NCBI RefSeq assembly: GCF_036067295.1 | Contig: NZ_CP107954.1 | Coordinates: 62,001 to 126,000 of the forward strand | Source of the DNA: Kribbella sp. NBC_00382 | GTDB lineage: Bacteria > Actinomycetota > Actinomycetes > Propionibacteriales > Kribbellaceae | Direction of reading: 5' to 3' | DNA length: 64,000 nt | Shown: one piece after another, positions 35,939 through 44,296 of the stretch | How positions within the stretch are numbered: the first letter of the stretch is position 1 | Layout of the letters: the number at the start of each line of letters is the position of its first letter | Translations under genes and position numbers: made by a program | The notes under the pieces: model-generated | Seen by the model: the letters and a program-made list of their open reading frames with translations, nothing else | The model's database searches: none | Told to the model about the DNA's origin: nothing

Positions 35939-36973
35939 CTATTTGCCGCTGGCAGAACGTTCGCCGGAGCCGCGCTGGATCAACTCGCACGGCAGGACGA
36001 TGCGCTGGGGTGGGCGGGTGTCGGTCTTCGAGGCGCGGTCGAGGAGGAGGCGGGCGGCGATCCGGCCGAGTTCGGCGATGTCGGAGGCAACGACGGTGAC
36101 CGGGGTCGGGAGCATGTCGGCCAGGCGGAAGTCGTCGAAGCCCACGACCGCGGGCTCGGCGTCGACCTCGCGCAGCGCCCGGAGTACGCCTTCGGTGAGG
36201 AAGTTGGTGGAGGCAAACAATGCGGTGGGCGGGTCGGGGCGATGCATCAGCTCCCGCGTCGCCTTCTCGGCGGCTTCGGCCGTACCTTCCGGGAGCTGGA
36301 TGACGAGGCTCTCGTCGACCTCGACTCCGGCCGCTCGACAAGCCCGCCGATAGCCGCGTAGACGTCGGCCGGTCGTGTAGTACGACGGCGCTAGCAGGAT
36401 CGCGATCCGCTCATGACCTTGCCCCAGAAGGTGATCCGTGGCGAGCTTGCCGCCGCCCTCGTTGTCGACCATCACGATGTCGGCCTCGATCCCGTGCGCC
36501 GGCCGGTCCACGAACACCACCGGTACGCCGGCCGTCGACAGGAACGAATGGTCGCCCTGGTCCGGCACGATCATCAACCCGGCGACCTGCCGGCCGACCA
36601 GCTCCTGGATCGCCCGCCGCTCCCCCTCCGGGTCCTCGTCCACCGACCCGAGTACGACCGCGAACCCGTCCTGCCCGGCGACCTCGAGCGACGCCTTGGC
36701 GATCGTCGCGTAGAACGGGTTGGTCAGGTCACCGAGTACCAACGCCAGGCTGGACGACTTCTTGCCCGGCCGCAGCGCCCGGGCGACCTCGTTGCGCTGG
36801 AAGCCCAGTTCGTCGATCGCGGCCCGGACCCGGCTCGCGGTCTCATCGCGCACACCGGCCCCGCCGTTGACCACCCGGGACACCGTGCCCAACCCGACAC
36901 CGGCCCGCTTCGCCACGTCGATCATCGTCGGCCGGGCCGACTCGGTCTGTCTTGGAAACGTTTCGGACACAGG
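35939..36973 (-). CDS. LacI-family transcriptional regulator
   Basis: This ~344-residue regulator of the LacI/GalR family has the HTH and hinge in PTMIDVAKRAGVGLGTVSRV and FQRNEVARALRPGKKSS. A periplasmic-binding-like effector domain follows (SLALVLGDLTNPFYATIAKA; LFASTNFLTEGVLRALRE). GTG 36973 follows GAGAGGGA; ATG 37000 or GTG 37006 would add residues. It is divergent from the sugar ABC operon at 37048. Operator-like palindromes lie in its own 5' end and just before the operon, so it should repress both. Confidence 0.93.
   Translation of the reverse strand, partial: PVSETFPRQTESARPTMIDVAKRAGVGLGTVSRVVNGGAGVRDETASRVRAAIDELGFQRNEVARALRPGKKSSSLALVLGDLTNPFYATIAKASLEVAGQDGFAVVLGSVDEDPEGERRAIQELVGRQVAGLMIVPDQGDHSFLSTAGVPVVFVDRPAHGIEADIVMVDNEGGGKLATDHLLGQGHERIAILLAPSYYTTGRRLRGYRRACRAAGVEVDESLVIQLPEGTAEAAEKATRELMHRPDPPTALFASTNFLTEGVLRALREVDAEPAVVGFDDFRLADMLPTPVTVVASDIAELGRIAARLLLDRASKTDTRPPQRIVLPCELIQRGSGERSASGK
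36955..36964. promoter_or_regulatory. LacI-type operator palindrome, inner copy
   Basis: GAAACGTTTC is a perfect 10-bp palindrome located inside the first codons of the LacI gene. Its core AAACGTT is shared with the site at 37022. Confidence 0.65.
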
Positions 36974-37021
36974 GTTGACTTCCCTCTCAGGGCACGGCAT
37001 CGTCACCTCACAGTAAACTTT

Positions 37022-37033
37022 GGAAACGTTACC
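37022..37033. promoter_or_regulatory. LacI-type operator upstream of the sugar ABC operon
   Basis: GGAAACGTTACC is a 12-bp palindrome with one mismatch centred on CG, 14 bases ahead of the permease start and next to the AGGAGG site. It matches LacI-family operators and the nearby GAAACGTTTC. Repression by the adjacent LacI protein is inferred. Confidence 0.7.
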
Positions 37034-37047
37034 GTCCAGGAGGCAGG

Positions 37048-37989
37048 ATGAATCGTGACGGACGGAGTCGCGGCGGGCGCGGTGGATTCAGCCGCAACGC
37101 CGGCTCGGACGTCAAAGCCGCCTACTTGTTCATCGCACCGGCGATCATCGGTTTCACCGTCTTCGTCGTCTATCCGCTGGTCCGCTCGTTCTATCTGTCG
37201 CTGACCAAGTACAACGGCCTGACCGACCCGGTCTTCGTGGGCCTGGGCAACTTCCGCCGGCTGTTCACGGTCGATCCGGCGTTCTGGCCGTCGCTGCGCG
37301 CAACGGGGTACCTGGTGGTCCTCTATGTGCCGTTGTCGCTGGCCCTCGGTCTGGCCCTCGCGATGTTCTGCAACCAGCGCTTCGCGGGCGTCCGGATCGT
37401 CCGGACCCTGGCGTACCTGCCGGTGGTACTGCCCGCGGTCGCGACCATCACGCTGTGGAAGTTCATCCTCAATCCCCAAGTGGGCTTGGCGAACACGATC
37501 CTCGACAAGCTGCACCTGCCGACCAGCCTCTGGTTGCAGAGCCCGTCGATGTCGATGCCGTCGATCGTGATCGTGATGCTGTGGGGCGTCGGCGGGACGA
37601 TGATCATCTTCCTCGCCGCGCTCCAAGCGGTGCCGACCGAACTGTACGAGGCGGCCCGGGTCGACGGCGCCGGACCGTACGCGGTGTTCTTCCGGATCAC
37701 GTTGCCGATGATCAGCCCGATCATGCTGCTGCAGGTGATCCTGCAGACCACGGCGGCGCTCCAGACGTTCAACCAGCCCAAGATCCTCACGGGCGGTGGG
37801 CCTGGCTTCAGTACCAACGTGCTGATGCTGTCGATCTACAACAACGGCTTCTCCAACCTGGGCAGGATTCCGCAGCTCGGCTACGCCTCGGCGCAGGTGT
37901 GGGTGCTGTTCATCGTCATCATCGCCGTGATCGCCCTGACCGCGAAGTTCTCCTCGCTCTGGACATACAGTGACAACACTCCCGACTGA
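37048..37989 (+). CDS. Carbohydrate ABC transporter permease (MalF-like)
   Basis: This 313-residue permease is the first membrane subunit of a sugar importer of the CUT1 type. It has about six hydrophobic segments, starting AYLFIAPAIIGFTVFVVYPL, and the EAA loop TELYEAARVDGAGPYAVFFR for ATPase contact. An AGGAGG ribosome-binding site lies just upstream. Its 3' end overlaps the second permease by 20 bases. No ATPase is encoded nearby, as is usual in actinobacteria that share one MsiK-type ATPase among several importers. Confidence 0.94.
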   Translation: MNRDGRSRGGRGGFSRNAGSDVKAAYLFIAPAIIGFTVFVVYPLVRSFYLSLTKYNGLTDPVFVGLGNFRRLFTVDPAFWPSLRATGYLVVLYVPLSLALGLALAMFCNQRFAGVRIVRTLAYLPVVLPAVATITLWKFILNPQVGLANTILDKLHLPTSLWLQSPSMSMPSIVIVMLWGVGGTMIIFLAALQAVPTELYEAARVDGAGPYAVFFRITLPMISPIMLLQVILQTTAALQTFNQPKILTGGGPGFSTNVLMLSIYNNGFSNLGRIPQLGYASAQVWVLFIVIIAVIALTAKFSSLWTYSDNTPD

Positions 37990-38893
37990 CCCCGCCGAGA
38001 CCGTCGCCCCCGCGCTCACGCGCACCGTCGACCGGCCACGGCGTAGTACCGGCAAACGGCCGTTGCGCGTTACAACGTGGTACGCGACCGCGCTCTTCAT
38101 CTGCGCGGTGATGATCGTCCCGCTGCTGTGGATGATCACGATCGGCCTGAAGAGCCGCAACGCCGTCTTCGAGGTGCCGCCCCGGTTGCTCCCACATGAG
38201 TTCCACTGGCAGAACTTCCTCGACGGGCCGAAGGCGATCCACTTCCCGCGGTTGTTGCTCAACTCAACGATCATCACGGTGCTGAGCGTGCTCGGCGGGG
38301 TGATGACCGCGATGATGGCCGGCTATGCGCTGGCCCGGTTGCGGTTCCCGGGTCGCAAGGTCTGGTTCTACCTGTTCGTCGGCAGCATGCTGCTGCCCGG
38401 CGTGGTCGGCCTGATCCCGCTGTTCCAGATGTACAAGAGCATCGGCTGGTACGACACCTGGCTGCCGCTGATCGTGCCGGCCTTCTTCGGCGGCAACCCA
38501 CTCTTCATCTTCCTGGCCCGGCAGTACTTCCTGGCCATCCCGTACTCGATCGACGAGGCGGCCAAGATCGACGGCGCCGGGCACCTGCGGATCTTCGTCA
38601 GCGTGATGCTGCCGTTGACCCGGCCGGCCTGGATCACGATGGCGATCCTCGCCTTCCAGGCGTCCTGGAACGACTTCCTCAATCCACTGGTCTACCTGTA
38701 CTCCGCCGGCAAGTGGCCGCTGTCGGTCGGCATGGCGCAGTTCGTCTCGCCGTTCGCCGGGCAGACGCCGAACTGGAGCTACTACATGGCCACCAACCTG
38801 CTCTACATGCTGCCGCCGCTGATCCTCTTCTTCGCCGCGCAGCGCTACTTCATCCAGGGCCTCGGCTCGCTGGGCAGCACGACGCAGAAGTGA
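37970..38893 (+). CDS. Carbohydrate ABC transporter permease (MalG-like)
   Basis: This 307-residue protein is the second membrane subunit. It has an N-terminal cytoplasmic segment, six hydrophobic segments (from TALFICAVMIVPLLWM) and the EAA loop YSIDEAAKIDGAGHLRIF. It overlaps the MalF-like gene by 20 bases and is followed 23 bases later by the solute-binding protein. The trio is one operon under the LacI regulator. The substrate is probably an oligosaccharide or sugar, not specified by the sequence. Confidence 0.94.
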   Translation: MTTLPTDPAETVAPALTRTVDRPRRSTGKRPLRVTTWYATALFICAVMIVPLLWMITIGLKSRNAVFEVPPRLLPHEFHWQNFLDGPKAIHFPRLLLNSTIITVLSVLGGVMTAMMAGYALARLRFPGRKVWFYLFVGSMLLPGVVGLIPLFQMYKSIGWYDTWLPLIVPAFFGGNPLFIFLARQYFLAIPYSIDEAAKIDGAGHLRIFVSVMLPLTRPAWITMAILAFQASWNDFLNPLVYLYSAGKWPLSVGMAQFVSPFAGQTPNWSYYMATNLLYMLPPLILFFAAQRYFIQGLGSLGSTTQK

Positions 38894-38916
38894 CTCACCC
38901 CCTGAGGAGCACAACA

Positions 38917-40215
38917 GTGAACAGGATCATCGGCACCACCCTCGCCTGCGCCGGGTTGCTGACGGCAACGGCTGCCTGCAGCGGCTCGGACTCGGGCGGC
39001 AAGTCCGACGGACCGGTCACCGTGACCGTGATGACGTGGGAGTCGCCCGAGACGAACACCGCCATCAAGAAGGCACTCGAAGGATTCAAGGACGACAACG
39101 TCAAGGTGCAGCTCGTCGACACCCCGAGCGGCGGGTACGGCGACAAGCTCGCGTCGCTGACCCAGGCGAAGAAGCTGCCCGATCTGTTCTGGTGCGGCAA
39201 CGACACCGAGCAGCAGTACACCTCCCAGGGCCTGCTGGTCGACTGGTCGAAGCGGGTCGACAGCGGTGACGGCGGCCTCAAGGCGGACGACTTCGTCGGC
39301 TCGGCGATGAAGAACTGGAAGACGAGTGAGGGCCAGATGGGCGGCCTGCCGTCGCTGATGAACACGTACGGCGTCTGGTACAACGCCGATGCGTTCAAGG
39401 CGGCCGGCATCGCGGAGCCCAAGTCCGGCTGGACCTGGGACGACATGTACTCCGCGGCCGGCAAGCTCGCGGGGAAGAACGGAGCGAAGTACGGGCTGGT
39501 CGCGGATCAGCTCACCTCGGCGGACGCGCCGTTCACGATGTCGATGTACTCGGTGTCAGCTGGTGGCGCACCGTTCACCGACGACGTGAACCACCCGACC
39601 AAGGCGGAGATCGACGGCAAGTACACCGAGGGCGTGGAGAAGCTCGCCGCGGCGATCAAGTCCGGCGCGGTGGCGCCACCCGGGTACGACGCGTCGAACG
39701 TGCCGGCGCTGTTCTCCGGCGGCAAGGTGCCGATGATGTTCGGCGGGCAGTGGCTGGCGGCCGGGTTCCAGACGGACAAGCCGAAGATCAAGTACGGGTT
39801 CGCGCCGTTCCCGCAGGTGACGACGCCGGCGACGCTGTACGACTCGGTGGGGATCTGCACGCCGCAGTACACGGCCAACGAGGACGCGACGTACAAGGTG
39901 CTCGCGTACCTCAACACCAAGGTGTGGGACGCCGTACTTCCGGCCTCGCCGGTGGCGCCTCCGGCCTACACGCCGGCGCAGGAGAGCTACTTCAACGCGT
40001 TGACCAAGGCCGGCCAGGCCACGGTCGTGGACACGGTGAAGGCGGATCTCTCGGCTGAGAAGACGGTCGGCGTACGGTTCACAACCCAGTGGGCGTCGCA
40101 GGTCGGCGATCTGACGACGGCGATGTACCAGCCGATCCTCAGCGGGAAGAAGCCCGTCTCTGATCTGCAGGCCTATGCGGGCAAGATCAACGACTTGATC
40201 AAGTCGCAGGGCTAG
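38917..40215 (+). CDS. Carbohydrate ABC transporter, substrate-binding lipoprotein
   Basis: This 432-residue extracellular solute-binding protein (family 1) captures the sugar. It has a lipoprotein signal ending in TATAACSGSDS, then VTVMTWESPETNTAIKKALE and LPDLFWCGNDTEQQYTSQG, typical of the family. GTG 38917 follows CTGAGGAGC. It ends four bases inside the convergent MmyB-like regulator gene. Actinobacterial binding proteins of this class serve sugars such as xylobiose, cellobiose or chitobiose; no specific sugar is implied here. Confidence 0.92.
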   Translation: MNRIIGTTLACAGLLTATAACSGSDSGGKSDGPVTVTVMTWESPETNTAIKKALEGFKDDNVKVQLVDTPSGGYGDKLASLTQAKKLPDLFWCGNDTEQQYTSQGLLVDWSKRVDSGDGGLKADDFVGSAMKNWKTSEGQMGGLPSLMNTYGVWYNADAFKAAGIAEPKSGWTWDDMYSAAGKLAGKNGAKYGLVADQLTSADAPFTMSMYSVSAGGAPFTDDVNHPTKAEIDGKYTEGVEKLAAAIKSGAVAPPGYDASNVPALFSGGKVPMMFGGQWLAAGFQTDKPKIKYGFAPFPQVTTPATLYDSVGICTPQYTANEDATYKVLAYLNTKVWDAVLPASPVAPPAYTPAQESYFNALTKAGQATVVDTVKADLSAEKTVGVRFTTQWASQVGDLTTAMYQPILSGKKPVSDLQAYAGKINDLIKSQG

Positions 40216-41054
40216 ACAGTCACCAGCGGAGGGGGCCCGGTGAGGAGGTGCAACTTCTCCCGGGTCTCCTCGTCAACGGGGGTGTAGGTGACCAGCCGCG
40301 GACGGTTGGTGCCGGGCTCGGTCCAGAGGCTGGTCGCCGACAGGCGCAGTACGCCGGCCAGCGGGTGGTGGTAGACCTTCAACTGGTTGCCGGGACGCAG
40401 TACCTCGTGGTCGTCCCAGTACTCGCTGAACTCCGGTGACTCGGTCTGGAGTCGCTTGAGCAACGCCTTCCAACTGGGGTCGCCGATGCTCTCCACCATC
40501 GACGCGCGGAACTTGGCGACCATCGCGCGTTGTGTCTCCGCCAGGTTGGGCAGGGTCGCCTTCCACTGCTCGTTCATGAAGCCGAGCCAGATCACGTTGC
40601 GATCCTCGGGCGGGACCGCGTCGAGGTCGCACATCAGCCGGCTGAACGGGCGGTTGTAGGCGAGCAGGTCGTACCGGCCGTTCTGCACGCAGGCGGGCAG
40701 CGGCTCGAGTTGGTCCAGCAGGTCCCGCAGAGCGTCGGTGACGGGCGTGAAGGCGCTGGCTGGGGTCGGGTCGATCGCTCCGGCGAGCGCGAACAGATGC
40801 TCCCGCTCACTCTGATCCAGTCGTAGCGTCCGGGCGATCGCGTCCAGCACCTCGGCGGAGACCTGGATATCCCGCCCTTGCTCGAGCCAGGTGTACCAAG
40901 TCGTGCCGATCGCCGCGAGCTGAGAGACCTCCTCCCGCCGCAACCCCGGAGTCCGTCGCCGTCGCCCGCGAGGCAGCCCGACGTCCTCCGGCGCGATCCG
41001 CTCCCGCCGGTTCCGCAGGAAGGTCGCCAACTCCTCCCGCCGCTGATCCGTCAT
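40212..41054 (-). CDS. XRE regulator, MmyB-like
   Basis: This 280-residue protein has an N-terminal HTH with the characteristic RREELATFLRNRRERIAPED and RRRRTPGLRREEVSQLAAIG, followed by TWLEQGRDIQVSAEVLDAIA. The C-terminal MmyB-like ligand-binding domain contains LIWLGFMNEQW-like and QLKVYHHPLAGVLRLS. It is divergent from an MFS exporter, and a 13-bp-arm palindrome lies between them. The protein most likely binds that site and controls the exporter. ATG 41054 is used; the longer frame back to 41129 overlaps the operator. Confidence 0.92.
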   Translation of the reverse strand: MTDQRREELATFLRNRRERIAPEDVGLPRGRRRRTPGLRREEVSQLAAIGTTWYTWLEQGRDIQVSAEVLDAIARTLRLDQSEREHLFALAGAIDPTPASAFTPVTDALRDLLDQLEPLPACVQNGRYDLLAYNRPFSRLMCDLDAVPPEDRNVIWLGFMNEQWKATLPNLAETQRAMVAKFRASMVESIGDPSWKALLKRLQTESPEFSEYWDDHEVLRPGNQLKVYHHPLAGVLRLSATSLWTEPGTNRPRLVTYTPVDEETREKLHLLTGPPPLVTV

Positions 41055-41078
41055 GACTACCACGATGCCGCATCTGAA

Positions 41079-41110
41079 ATCCTGGTACAAGGTAGTTCTT
41101 GTACCAGGAT
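41079..41110. promoter_or_regulatory. Strong operator between MmyB-like regulator and MFS exporter
   Basis: ATCCTGGTACAAG (41079-41091) and CTTGTACCAGGAT (41098-41110) form a perfect 13-bp inverted repeat with a six-base spacer. A third related site, TGGTACCA, lies at 41121-41128. The location between divergent genes points to autoregulation and exporter control. Confidence 0.75.
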
Positions 41111-41155
41111 AAAGACGCTCTGGTACCACCCTGAGAACCCGGCGATCGTCATCTC

Positions 41156-42565
41156 ATGACCGAAGTCGCCGAACGCCCAACCTCTACAACTCTCTCTGGT
41201 ACTGGGCTGCTCGCCCTCCTGCTCTGTGCCGCTCTACCGATCCTCGACTTCTTCATCGTCAACGTCGCCCTGCCGTCGATGGGTCGGGAGCTTCGGGCTG
41301 GGCCGGCTCTGCTCGAACTGGTCGTCGCGGGGTACGGCGTGGCGTTCGCCGTCTTGCTGGTGCTCGGTGGACGGCTCGGCGACACCTTCGGGCGGCGGCG
41401 GTTGCTATTGATCGCGATGACCGCGTTTACGGTGAGCTCCATCGCCTGCGGACTAGCCCCGAACGCACCAGTGCTCGTCGCGGCCCGCATCCTGCAAGGA
41501 GCCTCAGCCGCCCTCCTCAATCCACAGGTCCTCGCAACCCTCCACGCCACCACCTCCGGCGACCGCCGCAACCGCGCCCTCAGCCTGTACGGCGCAATGG
41601 CCGGCCTCGCGATGGTCGCCGGTCAGATCCTCGGCGGCCTACTCGTCGCCGCCGACCTCGGTGGATCGGGCTGGCGAGCCGTCTTCCTCGTCAACGGCCC
41701 CGTCGGCCTGATCGCGTTCGTACTCGCCTGGCGCACAGTCCCCGCCACCCGCTCCGACCGCCCAGCCCCCGTCGACCTCGCCGGTACCGTCCTCCTCGCC
41801 GTCACCCTGACCGCTCTCCTCGTACCACTCAGCGAAGGTCGCGCAGCTGGCTGGCCCCTCTGGTCCTGGCTCTGTCTGGCCGTCTGCCCGATCGCCGCCA
41901 TCACTCTGCTGCGAGTCGAGCGCCGACAGGAACGCGCCGGCCGGCTCCCGCTACTCCCACCGAGTCTGTTCAGCTTCAGCGGAGTACGGCTCGGCCTCGG
42001 ACTGCTTGTGCCGTTCTCGATCAACTTCGGCGGCTTCATGTTCGTGATGGCGATCGCCTTGCAGCAGGCTTTGCGCTTCGGCCCGATCCAGGCCGGTCTC
42101 ACCCTGGCGCCGCTCGCGGTCACCCACCTGCTCGCCTCGCTCATCAGCCCGCGTCTGATCGGCCGCTTCGGCAGCCGAGTCATCCAGGTCGCCTCGTCCA
42201 TCCACCTGATCGCGTTGGTGGTGCTCGGCATCACCGTCCTGCGCGGCTGGCCGAACCTCACCGCTCTCGACTTCGCGCCGGCTCTCGCTTTGTGGGGTGT
42301 CGCCTCGGGTTCGCAGATCCCGGTGTTCTTCCGGATCGTGCTGGCCGACCTCCCTGGTGACCGGGCCGGCGTCGGCAGCGGCGTACTGGTCACCTTCCAG
42401 CAAGCCTCGTTGGCTCTCGGCGCGGCCGTGATCGGCACCCTGTTCCTGTCCCTCGAGACAGCACAGGGCGACCAGGGCAAAGCGCTGGCCGAAACCATCG
42501 CCGCCCTGGTCGCCCTGGTCATCCTGACCTTGACGATCAGCACCCGCCTGCCGAGGCGGTTGTGA
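41156..42565 (+). CDS. MFS transporter (DHA2-like drug exporter)
   Basis: This 469-residue protein is a major-facilitator exporter with about fourteen hydrophobic segments, as in DHA2 drug:proton antiporters. Marks are LPILDFFIVNVALPSMGREL (motif D1-like), GGRLGDTFGRRRLLL (motif A) and ARILQGASAALLNPQVLATL (motif C region). It is divergent from the MmyB-like regulator and probably induced by the compound it exports. The stop abuts egtD on the other strand. Substrate is unknown. Confidence 0.93.
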   Translation: MTEVAERPTSTTLSGTGLLALLLCAALPILDFFIVNVALPSMGRELRAGPALLELVVAGYGVAFAVLLVLGGRLGDTFGRRRLLLIAMTAFTVSSIACGLAPNAPVLVAARILQGASAALLNPQVLATLHATTSGDRRNRALSLYGAMAGLAMVAGQILGGLLVAADLGGSGWRAVFLVNGPVGLIAFVLAWRTVPATRSDRPAPVDLAGTVLLAVTLTALLVPLSEGRAAGWPLWSWLCLAVCPIAAITLLRVERRQERAGRLPLLPPSLFSFSGVRLGLGLLVPFSINFGGFMFVMAIALQQALRFGPIQAGLTLAPLAVTHLLASLISPRLIGRFGSRVIQVASSIHLIALVVLGITVLRGWPNLTALDFAPALALWGVASGSQIPVFFRIVLADLPGDRAGVGSGVLVTFQQASLALGAAVIGTLFLSLETAQGDQGKALAETIAALVALVILTLTISTRLPRRL

Positions 42566-43531
42566 TCAGACCGCTTGCCACAACGAGAGGGCGAAGCGTT
42601 CCTCCGAGTCGGTCCACCAGGCGCCGTTGGTGAAGGCGGCCTTGTCGAGCTCCGCCTCGACGCCGTCGCGGTGGAACTTGGCGGAGACCTCGGTACTGAG
42701 CTCCTCGCCTTCGGCGAAGTCGACCTCGAGGCCGATCTCCGGGATCAGCACCCGCATCGCGCGGTCGGCGCGCAGGTGCATCTCGATCCACTCGTTCTCC
42801 GGGTCCCAGATCGCGCGGTGGCTGAACGCCTCCACGTCGAAGTCCGCGCCGAGCTGGCGGTTCAGCACTCGCAGTACGTTCCGGTTGAACTCGGCCGTCA
42901 CGCCCGCGCTGTCGTCGTACGCCGCGACGAGGGTGGCCGGGTCTTTCACCAGATCCGTACCGAGCAGCAGCCACTCCCCTGGCTCGAGAACATCGCGGAT
43001 GGACTGGTAGAAGTCGGCCCGCTCGTCGGGCAGCAGGTTGCCGATCGTCCCGCCGAGGAACGCGACCACCCGCGGCGCCTCACCGGGCAGCTTGTCGAGG
43101 TGCTCGGTGAAGTCGCCGACCACGCCGTGCACGGTGACGCTCGGGTAGTCGGTGTTGATCGCGGCGGCTGCCTCGCGCAGCGCTGACTCCGAGACGTCCA
43201 GCGGTACGAACGTCGTCAGCGTGCCGTGGTCGCGCAACCCGTCGAGCAGCAGCCGCGTCTTCTCCGACGATCCCGAACCGAGCTCGACCAGCGTGTGCGC
43301 GCCGGTCAGCTCGGCGATCTCACCGGACCGCGCGTCGAGGATCTCCCGCTCGGCGCGGGTCGGGTAGTACTCCGGCAGCCGGGTGATCTCCTCGAACAGC
43401 TCGCTGCCCCGCGCGTCATAGAACCATTTCGGCGCGAGCCACTTCGGCTCGGCCGTCAGACCGTCCCGGGCATCCTCGCGTAGTGCGCGGGCGGCGTAGT
43501 CCGGGGTCAGGTGGATATCGATTGAAGTCAC
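42566..43531 (-). CDS. egtD: L-histidine N-alpha-methyltransferase
   Basis: EgtD adds three methyl groups to the histidine alpha-amino group to make hercynine, the first step of ergothioneine synthesis. The 321-residue protein shows RLPEYYPTRAEREILDARSG, the SAM-binding ELGSGSSEKTRLLLDGL, FLGGTIGNLLPDE and the C-terminal HLRADRAMRVLIPEI. The ORF is the last of the egtA-egtB-egtC-egtD set on the minus strand and overlaps egtC by four bases. All expected motifs are present. Confidence 0.96.
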   Translation of the reverse strand: MTSIDIHLTPDYAARALREDARDGLTAEPKWLAPKWFYDARGSELFEEITRLPEYYPTRAEREILDARSGEIAELTGAHTLVELGSGSSEKTRLLLDGLRDHGTLTTFVPLDVSESALREAAAAINTDYPSVTVHGVVGDFTEHLDKLPGEAPRVVAFLGGTIGNLLPDERADFYQSIRDVLEPGEWLLLGTDLVKDPATLVAAYDDSAGVTAEFNRNVLRVLNRQLGADFDVEAFSHRAIWDPENEWIEMHLRADRAMRVLIPEIGLEVDFAEGEELSTEVSAKFHRDGVEAELDKAAFTNGAWWTDSEERFALSLWQAV

Positions 43532-44268
43532 TGTCGTCCTTCCAGCAATGGGGTGACGGCTAGCGTGTTTTTGGTTGCCAATAGCAAAGAACGGTCGGGG
43601 ATCTCTTCCCAGCCTTCAGTCGTCCAGGGCTCGGAGCTAACGGCTACGGAGTCGGTGGTGCGGCGAACCCAGAGCGAATGCGTCCAGGTGGTGGCGACAA
43701 TCTGCTCCCCATCGGTGAGCAGCAGGTTGAGCCTGCTGTCCTGCGCAACGGCGGCGACATCCCGTACTACCGAAGCCACCGCCTCAGGCGCACCCAGATG
43801 CAAGCGATCCTGAACCAGCGCCCACAGAAGCGCCGAGTCCATCGGCGCATCAAGAGTCAGAAGCTCAGATACCGGCAACGCCTCCGCCAGCTTGGACACC
43901 GACCCCGGCCAACCGCTGATCAGCCCGTTATGACTGAACAACCACTGGTCTTTGGTGTACGGCGCCACGGCGATCTCCGTGAGTGGCGCACCGACGGTCC
44001 CGTTCCGTACTGCCGCCAGCACCGCGGTCGAGTTGATGGACGCCGCCAGCGCAGGCAACGACTCGTCTGCCCAGATCGGCACACTCCGCCGATACCGGAC
44101 CGCGGTGCCATCGGCGTACCAGCCCAGCCCAAAACCATCCGCGTTGACTGAGCCGCCGCCGCGCATGTCTGACGGGGCCCAACTCTGGCGGTACAGCGAG
44201 TGCGGTGGCTCCAGGACGAGTGAGGCGAGTGAAACGGCCGGGCCGAGGTAGGCCAGGTGGCGGCACAT
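43528..44268 (-). CDS. egtC: Gamma-glutamyl-hercynylcysteine sulfoxide hydrolase
   Basis: EgtC is a class II glutamine amidotransferase-like enzyme that removes the gamma-glutamyl group from gamma-glutamyl-hercynylcysteine sulfoxide. The N-terminal MCRHLAYLGP exposes the catalytic Cys2. It continues with FGLGWYADGTAVRYRRSVPI and the substrate-region stretch YTKDQWLFSHNGLISGWPG, ending in a normal ~246-residue length. It sits between egtB and egtD; overlap with egtD and a 28-base gap to egtB indicate one operon. Confidence 0.95.
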   Translation of the reverse strand: MCRHLAYLGPAVSLASLVLEPPHSLYRQSWAPSDMRGGGSVNADGFGLGWYADGTAVRYRRSVPIWADESLPALAASINSTAVLAAVRNGTVGAPLTEIAVAPYTKDQWLFSHNGLISGWPGSVSKLAEALPVSELLTLDAPMDSALLWALVQDRLHLGAPEAVASVVRDVAAVAQDSRLNLLLTDGEQIVATTWTHSLWVRRTTDSVAVSSEPWTTEGWEEIPDRSLLLATKNTLAVTPLLEGRQ

Positions 44269-44296
44269 CAGCGGCCTCCCCGCCGGCTCCTCGGCA

